A DNA stretch of 64,000 bases from UBA7328 sp002471345 (GCA_964011275.1 CAXGOB010000014.1:11669-75668); one strand, 5' to 3'; numbered from the stretch's first letter, positions 26,106-35,578 are shown. Numbers and translations are program-made. Notes: generated from the letters alone by a model not told the origin.

Positions 26106-27785
26106 ATGAAATTGAAGATTTGGGCTTTATGTAGCCTAGTTGTATCTCTCCTATTTCTTTTTTCATCAGTACAAAGTCAAGATGAACCGGGCGAGGTAAC
26201 TCGTACCTATGCGCTGACTAATGTACATATCACGACAACACCTGGTACGATGATTAAGAATGGCACAGTGGTCATTAAGGATGGGCTTATCCATAGTGTA
26301 GGCCAAGATGTAATTATCCCAGCTGACGCTCAGGTTATTGAAGCCGATACCATGTTTCTCTATGCTGGATTTATTGATGGTCTGTCTCACATAGGGATAC
26401 CAAAACCAAAGGAAGCCGAGCGTAAAAGAGAAAAAGACCCAGGTAATCCAACAAATGAAAGAGCTGGTATCACACCTGAGAAAAGTGCAACATCACTCCT
26501 TAAGGCAACAGACAAATCTATATCTGACTACAGAGCAGTGGGTTTTACAGCGGCCCACACAGTACCATATGGAAGAATGTTGCCAGGTCAGGGTTCAGTT
26601 ATTTTATTAGACGGTGATAATGCGTCAGATTTAATATACAAATCAGATATGAGTACTTATGGGCAGCTTTTAGGATCCCAAGGAGTATTTCCAAATACTA
26701 TCATTGCGGTCATCACTAAATACAGAGAGCTCTATAAGCAAAGCCAACAAGCTAGCTCACATATGACAAAATATAAGAGTAATAGCATAGGAATGAAGAG
26801 ACCTGCATATGATGCAGCTACATTGGGTTTAATATCAGTGACTAAAAGGCAGTCAACTCTATTTATGTCAGCCCATGATCATTTGGATATTCATCGAGTT
26901 TTAGGACTCCAAAAAGATTTAGGATTTAAGATGGCTTTAGCTAATGTCAAAAATGCATACCGTCTAACTGATCTCATAAGAACTAAGAATATACCTGTAT
27001 TACTTTCTTTGGATCTTTTCAAAAAAGAGAAGGAAAAAAAGAAAAAGAAAGAGAAAAAGGAAAAGGACATGTGGGATAAGGAGAAAGAAGCGCTGAATAA
27101 GAGAAAAGCAGAGGAAAGAAAAAGTATAGAAGGACAGGCTGCGGCTTTCAGCAAAAAGGGCATAAGATTTGGATTTTCCACAGACGGTGCTTCAGCTAAA
27201 ACTGTAATGGATAATGTAAGACGGCTTATAAAAGCAGGACTTTCTGAAGATGCTGCACTTGCCGCTTTGACTACTTATCCGGCTCATATTTTGGGAGTAA
27301 GCCAGACTATGGGAACTGTTCAGAATGGAAAGATTGCAAATTTAGTGGTTTCCAAAACACCAATTTTTGATGAAAAGTCGAAGGTGAGATATGTTTTTGT
27401 AGATGGAAATTTGCATGAATATGAGGAAAAGAAAAAGGACGCTAAAAAGAAGGAAGGTAAAGTCAGTGATAAGAATAAGGCTTATGTAGGGACTTGGGAG
27501 TTTTCAATTAACATAGGTGATGATGTTTTGAAAGGTGAGATAGTAATAACTGAATCTGAAGATGGTACCCTTCAAGGAGAAATGACAGGTGCACAACTAG
27601 ATAGTACAGTAGAAATAGAAGAAATTACTATAGATGGCGATGAATTGTCATTCACTGCTGATGCAGAGGGTGATACTATAAGTTGGAAAGGAACAATAGA
27701 TGGAGATAGTATGGAAGGCGAAGTGAATACAGGACCTATGGGAACGTTTCCGATCACTGCGACAAGGACTTCTTCTCCTGAATAA
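26106..27785 (+). CDS. Exported amidohydrolase-like protein with Lys-rich insert and beta C-terminal domain
   Basis: 559 residues from the ATG at 26106; a start 42 bases upstream would precede the signal peptide (ending S-V-Q-S-Q). The N-terminal amidohydrolase frame shows N-V-H-I-T-T-T-P-G-T-M-I-K-N-G-T and a metal-site segment L-S-H-I-G where active relatives have H-x-H. A very Lys/Glu-rich insert lies around residues 310-350. After the family-typical T-T-Y-P-A-H-I-L-G-V and G-K-I-A-N-L-V-V block comes an extra ~100-residue beta domain (about 460-559) with repeated G-E/D motifs. The missing first metal His suggests altered or absent catalysis. First of three related genes, 25 bases before the next. 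Confidence 0.82.
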   Translation: MKLKIWALCSLVVSLLFLFSSVQSQDEPGEVTRTYALTNVHITTTPGTMIKNGTVVIKDGLIHSVGQDVIIPADAQVIEADTMFLYAGFIDGLSHIGIPKPKEAERKREKDPGNPTNERAGITPEKSATSLLKATDKSISDYRAVGFTAAHTVPYGRMLPGQGSVILLDGDNASDLIYKSDMSTYGQLLGSQGVFPNTIIAVITKYRELYKQSQQASSHMTKYKSNSIGMKRPAYDAATLGLISVTKRQSTLFMSAHDHLDIHRVLGLQKDLGFKMALANVKNAYRLTDLIRTKNIPVLLSLDLFKKEKEKKKKKEKKEKDMWDKEKEALNKRKAEERKSIEGQAAAFSKKGIRFGFSTDGASAKTVMDNVRRLIKAGLSEDAALAALTTYPAHILGVSQTMGTVQNGKIANLVVSKTPIFDEKSKVRYVFVDGNLHEYEEKKKDAKKKEGKVSDKNKAYVGTWEFSINIGDDVLKGEIVITESEDGTLQGEMTGAQLDSTVEIEEITIDGDELSFTADAEGDTISWKGTIDGDSMEGEVNTGPMGTFPITATRTSSPE

Positions 27786-27810
27786 ATTTAAATTAAGAAA
27801 ATAGAATATA

Positions 27811-29184
27811 ATGAATTTAATCATAAAAATAGGAATACTGATCCTCTTCACAAATGGACTTTTGGCTCAGCAAGGTGGAAGTATTCTCATTAAAAATGGT
27901 ACTGTAATTACTGTTACAAATGGTGTAATAGAAAATGCTGATGTGCTAGTACAAGATGGTAAAATCAAACAAATTGGACCAAATTTGTCAGCAGGATCAT
28001 CTACGAAAGTTGTAGACGCGTCTGGCCAATATGTTATGCCGGGAATCATAGATGCTCATTCTCATATTGGAATAGATGCAGTAAATGAGGCTACTAATCC
28101 TGTTACAGCTGAAGTTTTCGTAGGGGATGCCATAAACCCGATGTCTATATCTGTCTATCGGGCTTTAGCAGGGGGAGTGACAGTATCTCATGCTATGCAT
28201 GGTTCAGCCAATGCTATAGGAGGACAATGTGAAACTATCAAACACAGATTTGGAACTTGGGATCCTGAAGAAATGAAAATGAAAGGTGCACCTCGAACAA
28301 TCAAATTTGCTCTTGGAGAAAACCCAATGAGAGTACATGGAGAAGGAAGAGGAATTCAACCTAAAACAAGGATGGGTGTAGAGATGGTATTCAGAAGTTC
28401 TTTCAGCGAAGCCAAAAGATACATGGAAGCTCAGAAAATGCACCAGCAAAAAATGAGTGACAAAGCCTATAAAGGTGTGCCTCCGACTTATAATGAAAGA
28501 CTGGAAGTGCTGGCAGATATCCTAAGGGGTGAAATCATTGTCCATTGTCATTCATATAGAGCTGATGAAATCTATATGTTACTTCAGGTATTAGAAGATT
28601 TCGGTGTAAAGAAGATTTGTTTTCAGCATGTGAATGAAGGATTTAAGGTAGCTCCTGAGTTAGCAGCATATGGTGCAGGAGCATCAGTATTTGCGGATTG
28701 GTGGGCTTATAAATTTGAAGTGTATTATTCTACAGCTTATAACGCTACTATTCTTACTAAGAATGGAGTTCTGACTTCAATTAATTCTGATTCTGGTGAG
28801 TTGATTAGGCATCTCTTTCATGAGGCCGCCAAAACCCAAAGATATGGTGAATTAAGTGATGAAGAAGCACTAAAACTAATCACGATCAATCCTGCAAAAC
28901 AACTAGGAATTGATAATAGAGTGGGGTCTTTAGAAGTAGGGAAAGATGGAGATATTGCGATATTTAATCACCATCCTTTATCAGTTTATACCATTCCTCA
29001 GATGACTATTGTGGATGGAGTAGTAAGATTTGATATCAATAACGACAATGATGATATGAGACTGGCTGTAGACCCAGAAGAAGAAATTCCAGCATTTTTT
29101 GATTACCAAAATGAGAAGCATCACGACAGATGCATGGAAGGAGTAGCAGAGCAATTATTCCAGTTTTCATCTCATAAGCATTAA
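27811..29184 (+). CDS. Exported amidohydrolase with intact metal site
   Basis: 457 residues with a signal peptide ending L-L-A-Q. The metallo-hydrolase signature is complete: D-A-H-S-H in the first strand, I-V-H-C-H-S and F-Q-H-V-N-E-G for the later His ligands, and S-D-S-G-E near the catalytic Asp. The closing T-I-N-P-A-K-Q-L-G-I-D and G-S-L-E-V-G-K-D-G-D-I-A-I-F blocks match imidazolonepropionase/prolidase-like amidohydrolases. It probably cleaves a cyclic amide or dipeptide-like bond in the periplasm. It sits between two relatives that lack the H-x-H motif. Confidence 0.87.
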   Translation: MNLIIKIGILILFTNGLLAQQGGSILIKNGTVITVTNGVIENADVLVQDGKIKQIGPNLSAGSSTKVVDASGQYVMPGIIDAHSHIGIDAVNEATNPVTAEVFVGDAINPMSISVYRALAGGVTVSHAMHGSANAIGGQCETIKHRFGTWDPEEMKMKGAPRTIKFALGENPMRVHGEGRGIQPKTRMGVEMVFRSSFSEAKRYMEAQKMHQQKMSDKAYKGVPPTYNERLEVLADILRGEIIVHCHSYRADEIYMLLQVLEDFGVKKICFQHVNEGFKVAPELAAYGAGASVFADWWAYKFEVYYSTAYNATILTKNGVLTSINSDSGELIRHLFHEAAKTQRYGELSDEEALKLITINPAKQLGIDNRVGSLEVGKDGDIAIFNHHPLSVYTIPQMTIVDGVVRFDINNDNDDMRLAVDPEEEIPAFFDYQNEKHHDRCMEGVAEQLFQFSSHKH

Positions 29185-29205
29185 TCACTTTATAAAGAGA
29201 AAGAA

Positions 29206-30492
29206 ATGAATTTAAAATATATAATTGCCGGTTTAGCTATCAGCCTTTTGGCATCATGGTCAATGGAGGGTCAACAAATAGGTAAAAATCAAAAGGGGAG
29301 TTTTGTTCTACAAAACGCAACAATTCATACCGTAACGAAAGGTGACGTGAATGGAAGTGTATTAATAGAAGATGGAAGAATAAGTGCCGTTGGGAATGTA
29401 ACAGCCCCTGCCGATGCAAAGTCTATTGATTGCTCTGGATTACATATCTATCCAGGACTAATAGATGGTGGAACTACTCTTGGATTATCAGAAGTAAATA
29501 GTGTATCGGTAACAGATGATAGAAATGAGATAGGTGATTTTACACCACATGCACAGTCGCTTACCGCGGTGAATCCCAATTCTGTGGCTATACCAGTGAC
29601 AAGAGTCAATGGTATTACCTCTGTAATCACGAAACCTACTGGTGGTATGTTTCCTGGTACAGCTTCTTTGATAAATTTAGTGGGGTATACTCCCGATCAA
29701 ATGTATGCGGGCTTCAAAGCCGTATTACTAAATTTTCCTTCATCTGCAAAAAGGCACCGAAGGGATAGAAGATCTGTAGAAGATCGTAAAAAAGCAGGTG
29801 AAAAGGCGATGAAGAAACTGGATGATATCTGGAAAAAAGCAAAACTGCATGCCGATTTGCTCTCTAAAGGCCAAAAAACGGAATACAATCCTGATCTAGA
29901 TGCACTAGTATCTGTAGTTGCGGGAGATACACCACTTATGATTGAGGCTAATAAAAAGGAGGATATTCTTGCTGCAATTAGCTGGGTAAGGAAAAATAAG
30001 GTGAAAGCAATATTAACTGGTTGTAGTGAAGGCTTTAGAGTGGTTGATAGTTTAGTAGTATCTGGAATTCCTGTGATTACTGGACCTATGATGTCTATGC
30101 CACCAAGATCATCAGATAGATACGATAAGGCATATAGTAATGTTGGCCTTATGGCAAAAGGGGGAGTTAAAGTGGCTATTCGATCAAATCAGAATGAGAA
30201 TGTAAGAAACCTTCCTTTTGAAGCTGGATTTGCTGCTGCATATGGATTAGGTAAAGAGGAAGCACTAAAAGCAGTGACTATTAACCCTGCGGAGATATTT
30301 GGACTAGGAGATCAGTTAGGATCAATAGAAGCAGGTAAAATTGCTAATATAATTGTAACTGATGGTGATCCATTCGAAACTAAAACTCAAGTGAAGTATA
30401 TTATTATCAATGGATGGCAGGTACCTACAGAAAGTAGACATACATTGCTCTATGATGAATTTTTAGAGCGGAGTCCTGGATTGGATAAGTAG
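29206..30492 (+). CDS. Exported amidohydrolase-like protein lacking the H-x-H motif
   Basis: 428 residues, signal peptide ending S-M-E-G-Q. It has the same N-terminal strand pattern (Q-N-A-T-I-H-T-V) and the C-terminal T-I-N-P-A-E-I-F-G-L and G-K-I-A-N-I-I-V-T-D-G-D-P-F blocks as its neighbour. At the position of D-A-H-S-H it reads D-G-G-T-T, so the first metal ligands are gone. It starts 21 bases after the intact amidohydrolase. A non-catalytic subunit or a changed activity is possible. Followed directly by a terminator. Confidence 0.83.
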   Translation: MNLKYIIAGLAISLLASWSMEGQQIGKNQKGSFVLQNATIHTVTKGDVNGSVLIEDGRISAVGNVTAPADAKSIDCSGLHIYPGLIDGGTTLGLSEVNSVSVTDDRNEIGDFTPHAQSLTAVNPNSVAIPVTRVNGITSVITKPTGGMFPGTASLINLVGYTPDQMYAGFKAVLLNFPSSAKRHRRDRRSVEDRKKAGEKAMKKLDDIWKKAKLHADLLSKGQKTEYNPDLDALVSVVAGDTPLMIEANKKEDILAAISWVRKNKVKAILTGCSEGFRVVDSLVVSGIPVITGPMMSMPPRSSDRYDKAYSNVGLMAKGGVKVAIRSNQNENVRNLPFEAGFAAAYGLGKEEALKAVTINPAEIFGLGDQLGSIEAGKIANIIVTDGDPFETKTQVKYIIINGWQVPTESRHTLLYDEFLERSPGLDK

Positions 30493-30522
30493 ATTCACAT
30501 CATAATATTGAAGTAAGATAAA

Positions 30523-30559
30523 ACGCTGTCAGTGCTCTTTGTGTTGACAGCGTGTTTTT
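30523..30559 (+). terminator. Terminator after the amidohydrolase trio
   Basis: ACGCTGTCA (30523-30531) pairs perfectly with TGACAGCGT (30545-30553), 13-nt loop, then GTTTTT. Confidence 0.9.
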
Positions 30560-30591
30560 GAAGAGATTTTGATAGAATTCTAACATTATTG

Positions 30592-31488
30592 CTATAGAAA
30601 CTTCTGAAGATGCTTCTTCAAATACTCAGCACTATCAGCAGCACTTCGAGTAGAGTTATGAGCATAATTTCCTCCTTGCTCTATGTAATAGAACTCTAAG
30701 CCTGACTCTTGTGGATCAGGTAGAATATCTAGATAATCTATTGACCCATTACCAAGTTCAGTATAGTCACGACTTACTTTATCCATGTCTTTTATATGCC
30801 ACATAACATATCTGCCAGGCTGCTTGCTGATTAACTCTTTTGGAGTAGTATCGGATGAATGCATGACCCAGTACATGTCCATTTGTAATTTTACTAATTC
30901 TGGGTCTGTACCAGCAATAATAATATCAAATCCATTTTCACCATCATGATCTTCAAATTCAAAGCCATGGTTATGATAAGCAAAGCCAAGTCCAGACTTA
31001 CTCACTTGTTCTCCTATTAAATTGAGTTTTTCAGTCATTACTTTGAAATTTTCAATGTTCCTATACTTTGGATCCAGCCAAGGCCAAGTGATAAAATTGC
31101 TGTTCATAGCTCTTGCTGCTTTTATGCATTCATCCACAAACCATCTAAGTTTATCATCTGACTCATGTAAAAACGGAGAAAATCCATAATGACCACTAGT
31201 TACAGAAATACCCAAATCGTCTAATATTTGCAAAAAGTCTGATGGTGAATGACCATAGATTGTACCTTCTTTTTCATCATAACCATAAACCTCAAAATCT
31301 TCATACCCCATAGATTTCAAAGACTTTAAAGTGGGAATAGGATCTTTTGCCATTTCATCTCTAATGGAGTACAGCTGATAGCCCATTTTGAATTTATGAG
31401 TAATCATTGGTTTTTTATTTGTACAAGACAGGTGAGCAGCAGCAGTGATAATCGCTGTTTTTTCAATAAAGGATCTTCGGTTTATCAT
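30592..31488 (-). CDS. Sugar phosphate isomerase/epimerase-like TIM barrel, Tat-type signal
   Basis: 298 residues. The N-terminus N-R-R-S-F-I-E-K plus hydrophobic stretch is Tat-like, and L-S-C at residue 20 could act as a lipobox. The TIM-barrel part shows Y-E-D-F-E-V-Y, Y-H-N-H-G-F-E-F (His/Glu in the active-site region), Q-M-D-M-Y-W and H-I-K-D-M-D, the usual pattern of secreted xylose-isomerase-like proteins of Bacteroidota. Several of these act on oxidised or unusual sugars. It stands alone between two hairpins, so it may be its own transcription unit. Confidence 0.85.
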   Translation of the reverse strand: MINRRSFIEKTAIITAAAHLSCTNKKPMITHKFKMGYQLYSIRDEMAKDPIPTLKSLKSMGYEDFEVYGYDEKEGTIYGHSPSDFLQILDDLGISVTSGHYGFSPFLHESDDKLRWFVDECIKAARAMNSNFITWPWLDPKYRNIENFKVMTEKLNLIGEQVSKSGLGFAYHNHGFEFEDHDGENGFDIIIAGTDPELVKLQMDMYWVMHSSDTTPKELISKQPGRYVMWHIKDMDKVSRDYTELGNGSIDYLDILPDPQESGLEFYYIEQGGNYAHNSTRSAADSAEYLKKHLQKFL

Positions 31489-31548
31489 ATGCTTAATTTT
31501 CAGACAGGTGAATTTACGAATTCCAATTGATCTTATATTATTGCTTAC

Positions 31549-31582
31549 AAGACTTGACAGGTCTAGAAACCTGTCAGGTCTT
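31549..31582 (-). terminator. 14-bp hairpin downstream of the alpha/beta hydrolase gene
   Basis: AAGACTTGACAGGT (31549-31562) pairs with ACCTGTCAGGTCTT (31569-31582) with one wobble, loop CTAGAA. It lies 24 bases beyond the hydrolase stop. No T-tract follows on the minus strand, so it may be a repeat-type or stabilising hairpin rather than a classic terminator. Confidence 0.6.
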
Positions 31583-31605
31583 TCTCTAACAGTTCTAAGA
31601 AATCC

Positions 31606-32625
31606 TCAATTCTTACTCAAATTTCTAAAAATCGCTTCATGTACTTTTCCCAAATAAATCAATGGTATGTCATGCCCCATTCCATCTATAAATAACTGCT
31701 CAGCATGAGGGATCAATGGTGCATATTTCAATGCATGGTCAAAAATAATTAAGGGGTCTGCTTTTCCATGCACGATTAGTGTTGGCATGCTAATTTTATT
31801 TAACTCCTCTAGCCTTGAACCAGATGCTTCTATAGCCTTTCCTTGTTGGTAAATAGCTCTTTGATTAAATCCTCTTCTATTTTGGGTTTCATAGAGCATT
31901 ATTTCTGAAGCACCTTTTATATCAATCTCATATGGACCATCACCTCGAAGTGTCTGTAGAATAGCTACAAAAAATTTAGGACCAGCACTTTTGCCTCCAA
32001 GCAACATATATCTCATCCCAAATCGGATAAAATTTTGTGTAAACCATTTTGGAACAGGTGCAATATCTGGATCCATCATATATCCAGTGGACATTATAGA
32101 GGACAAGGATGACACTCTAGTGCTGTGACTTATTGCCATTCTTTGGGCTATCATTCCTCCCATTGAAGCTCCGATTACATGAGCACTTTCTACACCTGCA
32201 TCGTCCAAAACAGCTATTCCGTCAGCAGCCATATCTTCTACTGTATAAGGATTCTTTCTATCCCAATTTTTTATCCAGGTAGACATTCCCACATCTCTGT
32301 TGTCATATCTTATGACTTGATATCCCTCTTTCAAAAATGGCTGATAAAAATGCGTTGTCCATAACATTGAGGTACTATTGTGTCCCATAACAAGCAGGAC
32401 AGTTCCTTTGATTTTGCCTTCTGGATCTATTTTTTCATACCAAATGTCAAGTTCACCAGATTTAGCAAATTTGGTTTCTCCTTTCACCATTTCAGGAATA
32501 GGTTCGGCTACAGTATTTGCTATAACTTCATGTGCTCCTGAAGGTAATTGTACACCAGAATGTATAAAATATAACAGCCCTAAAGAGGCGATGGCTATGA
32601 CAGAAAGAATTATATACAGCAACAT
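31606..32625 (-). CDS. Membrane-anchored alpha/beta hydrolase
   Basis: 339 residues from the ATG at 32625. A frame extends to 32682, but that start would overlap the upstream gene by 55 bases, whereas 32625 lies 2 bases after its stop. An N-terminal hydrophobic segment (L-L-Y-I-I-L-S-V-I-A) anchors or exports it. The fold shows the oxyanion region V-M-G-H-N-S-T-S, the nucleophile elbow G-A-S-M-G-G, Asp in H-G-K-A-D-P and a late catalytic His in G-M-G-H-D. Substrate unknown; it travels with a phosphotransferase and an SDR. Confidence 0.85.
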   Translation of the reverse strand: MLLYIILSVIAIASLGLLYFIHSGVQLPSGAHEVIANTVAEPIPEMVKGETKFAKSGELDIWYEKIDPEGKIKGTVLLVMGHNSTSMLWTTHFYQPFLKEGYQVIRYDNRDVGMSTWIKNWDRKNPYTVEDMAADGIAVLDDAGVESAHVIGASMGGMIAQRMAISHSTRVSSLSSIMSTGYMMDPDIAPVPKWFTQNFIRFGMRYMLLGGKSAGPKFFVAILQTLRGDGPYEIDIKGASEIMLYETQNRRGFNQRAIYQQGKAIEASGSRLEELNKISMPTLIVHGKADPLIIFDHALKYAPLIPHAEQLFIDGMGHDIPLIYLGKVHEAIFRNLSKN

Positions 32626-32627
32626 AT

Positions 32628-33692
32628 CTAGAGTAAGTCTTCTATTTTGTTTTTTTGAATAGCAGCCCATGATAATGTGCACATAAGTCGGGCTGCATGG
32701 TTTAAATTGGTAAATTTCTCATCTGAAGTATGTCCATGATGATATCTATAATATATCTGCTGGATTATTACGGCTATTTTAAACAATCCAAAAGCATAAT
32801 AGAAGACCAAATTATTAATTGGCCTACCACTCTTTGTTGCATACAATTCAACAAGTTCAGAACGACTTGGATTTCCTTCCATTATTGTTGGTGATTTTAG
32901 TCCTTGGATGATCATAGGGTGGTCATCTTTTGTACTCCAGTATGCTACTGATGTTCCAAGATCCATTAGAGGATCACCAAGTGTACACATTTCCCAATCT
33001 AAAACAGCATTAATCTTTTGCCATTTATCATCAGCAAAAACAACATTGTCATATTTATAATCATTATGTATCAAGCTGTGATCATAATTAGAAGGTTGGT
33101 TTTCATCTAACCACTTCATTACTTTTTCTGCTTCTGGTATATCTTCTGTAGCTGCTTTGAGATATTGCTTTCCCCAGTTTCTTACTTGCCTTTCTACATA
33201 ACCATTAGGCTTGCCTAAATCACTTAGTCCAACATCCTGATAATCTAACTCATGCAACTGTACAAAAGTGTCCAGCCATTTGTCAGCAATTATTGGAAAT
33301 TCATTAGCCGAAACATTTCTTTTTTGAGCTTCTTTAGCAGACAAAACAATACCATCTATCTTTTCCATAATATAAAAAGAAGAACCGATGATACTATCAT
33401 TTTCTGTGTACGTATAAGCTTTTGGTGCTTTCTCAAAGCCTTTATTTAGACCACTTAAAACTTTGAATTCACGACCCATATCATGGCCGTGTTTTATGGC
33501 TCCTTTAGGTGGCCTTCGAAGTACTAATTCTTTGCCTTCTATTTCTAATAAGTAAGTAAGGTTAGAAAATCCAGTTGAGAATTGACTCACATTAAGTTCA
33601 CTTCTAAGATCGGTAATTAGATTGTGATCAAGCATGTAAGCCTTTATGTTTTCCTCGTGGAGTTCTTCTCCTTTTCTTACTTTTTGCGCCAT
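32628..33692 (-). CDS. APH-type phosphotransferase (ACAD10/11-like kinase domain)
   Basis: 354 residues of the aminoglycoside phosphotransferase fold. The catalytic loop is L-I-H-N-D-Y-K-Y-D-N and the metal Asp lies in V-L-D-W-E-M-C-T-L-G-D-P, with the nucleotide-binding strand G-K-E-L-V-L-R-R-P-P near the start. This form, with the R-R-P-P-K-G motif, is that of kinase domains tied to acyl-CoA dehydrogenases (ACAD10/11 type), which phosphorylate hydroxyacyl-CoA. It is unlikely to be an antibiotic-resistance gene. It starts 16 bases after the SDR gene and is followed at once by the hydrolase, so a lipid or acyl-CoA pathway is inferred. Confidence 0.85.
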   Translation of the reverse strand: MAQKVRKGEELHEENIKAYMLDHNLITDLRSELNVSQFSTGFSNLTYLLEIEGKELVLRRPPKGAIKHGHDMGREFKVLSGLNKGFEKAPKAYTYTENDSIIGSSFYIMEKIDGIVLSAKEAQKRNVSANEFPIIADKWLDTFVQLHELDYQDVGLSDLGKPNGYVERQVRNWGKQYLKAATEDIPEAEKVMKWLDENQPSNYDHSLIHNDYKYDNVVFADDKWQKINAVLDWEMCTLGDPLMDLGTSVAYWSTKDDHPMIIQGLKSPTIMEGNPSRSELVELYATKSGRPINNLVFYYAFGLFKIAVIIQQIYYRYHHGHTSDEKFTNLNHAARLMCTLSWAAIQKNKIEDLL

Positions 33693-33708
33693 TTCTTTCT
33701 TTTAAAAT

Positions 33709-34467
33709 CTATGCAGTGAGTCCACCATCTACTGGCATAGCATGCCCAGTGACATAACTTGCTTTGTCAGAACATAGGTACATCATTGCTCCCACTTGCT
33801 CTTCTATTCTACCAAATCGTTTCATTGGGATTCCTGCTTTTAGTTTTTCAGATATACCTTTTACCATTCCATCTAATGCCTCAGGATCGAACATTGGAGA
33901 TACTGTGAATACTGGGCAAAGTGCATTAATTCTGATGTTACTCTTGGCATATTCCATAGCTGCTGTTTTGGTCATTCCTACCACAGCATGCTTACTTGCA
34001 GAATATGCTATGCTATTTGGTAATCCACGTAAGCCAGCTATGGATGCAGTGTTTACAATCACTCCACCACCTTGTTTTAGCATAATAGGAATTTGGCATT
34101 TCATACAAAAAAAGACACCAGATGCATTCACGGCCATTACTTGTTCCCAAGACTCTACAGATGCGTCAACGGTTCTGGCTATTTGCCCCCCAATACCTGC
34201 ATTGTTTAGAGCAATGTCTAATCTGCCATATGTTTCTTGAATATTCCTCGTCAGATTTTCAACTTCTTCAAAAACAGCTACATTAGTTTTAATGAAATCG
34301 GCATTGCCTCCATTTGATTTTATCATTTCTACTGTCTCTTCCCCTCCATTCTCATTGACGTCAGATACGATGATAGTTCCTCCTTCATTAGCAAAAGCCA
34401 AAGCAGCAGCTCTACCTATTCCAGAAGAAGCTCCAGTTATTAGAATTATTTTGTTTTTATGTTCCAT
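33709..34467 (-). CDS. Short-chain dehydrogenase/reductase
   Basis: 252 residues from the ATG at 34467, giving the usual SDR spacing; a start 12 bases upstream is in frame. Classical SDR: T-G-A-S-S-G-I-G (11-18) binds NAD(P), N-N-A-G (88-91), and the catalytic Ser142, Tyr155 and Lys159 are all present. It ends in V-D-G-G-L-T-A, as in glucose-1-dehydrogenase and FabG-like enzymes. With the APH-type kinase and hydrolase downstream it probably oxidises a hydroxyacyl or alcohol substrate. Confidence 0.9.
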   Translation of the reverse strand: MEHKNKIILITGASSGIGRAAALAFANEGGTIIVSDVNENGGEETVEMIKSNGGNADFIKTNVAVFEEVENLTRNIQETYGRLDIALNNAGIGGQIARTVDASVESWEQVMAVNASGVFFCMKCQIPIMLKQGGGVIVNTASIAGLRGLPNSIAYSASKHAVVGMTKTAAMEYAKSNIRINALCPVFTVSPMFDPEALDGMVKGISEKLKAGIPMKRFGRIEEQVGAMMYLCSDKASYVTGHAMPVDGGLTA

Positions 34468-34552
34468 TACCCTCTTCAAATTCTAGTGAGGATGCAAATG
34501 TAATAGTCAGGATTCATTCTTGTAAGACAAGTTGATATACCGTGTTTTAGAA

Positions 34553-35578
34553 TTACACCTTTTTGGTAGAAATGAATGGAATTTCTGGTCTTTGAAACCA
34601 GCCTAATTTGATGCCTAGTTCTATACCTAGCCAAATCATAAGATATGTTGCTAATAAGTTTTTAATGAATTGAATAAAAGTGTTATCGACAAGACCAAAA
34701 GTAGAAATCAAGAAATTTAGAGAAAATGATACTATGGCAAATATTAAAAAACATAATACAGTTCGTAATATTCGATGAATAATGGAGCCATCGTTTAGAG
34801 GTAGTCCTTTTTGAGCCAGTATTATAAAGCTAATTCCAAAACCCATCAGAAAGGCTACTAAAGAGAATGCTTTTATTGGTAAAAAGAAAAGTAATATTAA
34901 TGGGGCTATTGTAAGGAATGCAGTTTCAAAATTAAGCAGTAAATCATATTTATGTCTTTGAAGGTAGCTGGACATTTTTCTTGATTGTAGCAATTGCCAA
35001 TAAAAGATGGCTAAAATTGATGCTCCTAGAACCAAACCACCAAGTACATCTGCTAAAAAATGAACACCTAGATAAAGCCTTGACATCGGTATTAATATTA
35101 TAAGTGCCAAACTAAGTCCATAAGCCCACTTTCTTCTATATATAAGAGCAAATGCACCCCAGAATGCAATAGCAATGCTAGAATGTCCAGATGGGAATCC
35201 ATATTCTATATGATCTGCCTGTCTAACTCTTTCCAAGACATCATCTGATAATCTATTCCAAAATCCTGTGGCACCTTTTCGATTGAGATCGAAATTTGCC
35301 TCATCAGGTAACTGGCCATCGAGAAGTATTAATGAATTATCGACATGGAATGGCCTTGGTAATGAGAAGTAATCTTTTAGAATGTACGTAATACTTCCTG
35401 TCCACATCAATATTAAAAAAAGAAGAAATGCTTTTTTAAAGTGGACTGCAAACAACAAAACACTAATGAAAACAAGAAAAAATAATGGGTACCCCAATGA
35501 AGTGATAAACTGCATGAAAATGGTCAGTGTATCACTAGCAAAAGACTGAAAGAAATGATTTATTTCTGTTTGAAACAT
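34553..35578 (-). CDS. PAP2-family membrane phosphatase
   Basis: 341 residues. The three PAP2 motifs are intact: K-D-Y-F-S-L-P-R-P (Lys68, Arg75, Pro76), F-P-S-G-H-S (His132) and S-R-L-Y-L-G-V-H-F-L-A-D (Arg166, His172). Beyond the usual core it carries three or four extra C-terminal transmembrane segments. The family removes phosphate from lipid phosphates such as phosphatidate or undecaprenyl diphosphate at the membrane. It stands alone, divergent from ruvX. Confidence 0.9.
   Translation of the reverse strand: MFQTEINHFFQSFASDTLTIFMQFITSLGYPLFFLVFISVLLFAVHFKKAFLLFLILMWTGSITYILKDYFSLPRPFHVDNSLILLDGQLPDEANFDLNRKGATGFWNRLSDDVLERVRQADHIEYGFPSGHSSIAIAFWGAFALIYRRKWAYGLSLALIILIPMSRLYLGVHFLADVLGGLVLGASILAIFYWQLLQSRKMSSYLQRHKYDLLLNFETAFLTIAPLILLFFLPIKAFSLVAFLMGFGISFIILAQKGLPLNDGSIIHRILRTVLCFLIFAIVSFSLNFLISTFGLVDNTFIQFIKNLLATYLMIWLGIELGIKLGWFQRPEIPFISTKKV

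Noticed and set aside
27018..27070. A/G-rich tract in the first amidohydrolase as a possible frameshift site
   Set aside because: The reading frame is continuous on both sides and the family blocks resume in the same frame.
26891..27181. Antisense frame opposite the Lys-rich insert of the first amidohydrolase
   Set aside because: Its Phe/Ser-rich sequence is just the complement of AAA/GAA codons.
31606..32682. Longer start for the alpha/beta hydrolase at 32682
   Set aside because: It would overlap the upstream gene by 55 bases, while the ATG at 32625 follows its stop directly and precedes the hydrophobic anchor.
32628..33692. Antibiotic-resistance phosphotransferase
   Set aside because: The sequence fits ACAD10/11-type kinases and the neighbours are an SDR and a hydrolase, not resistance genes.
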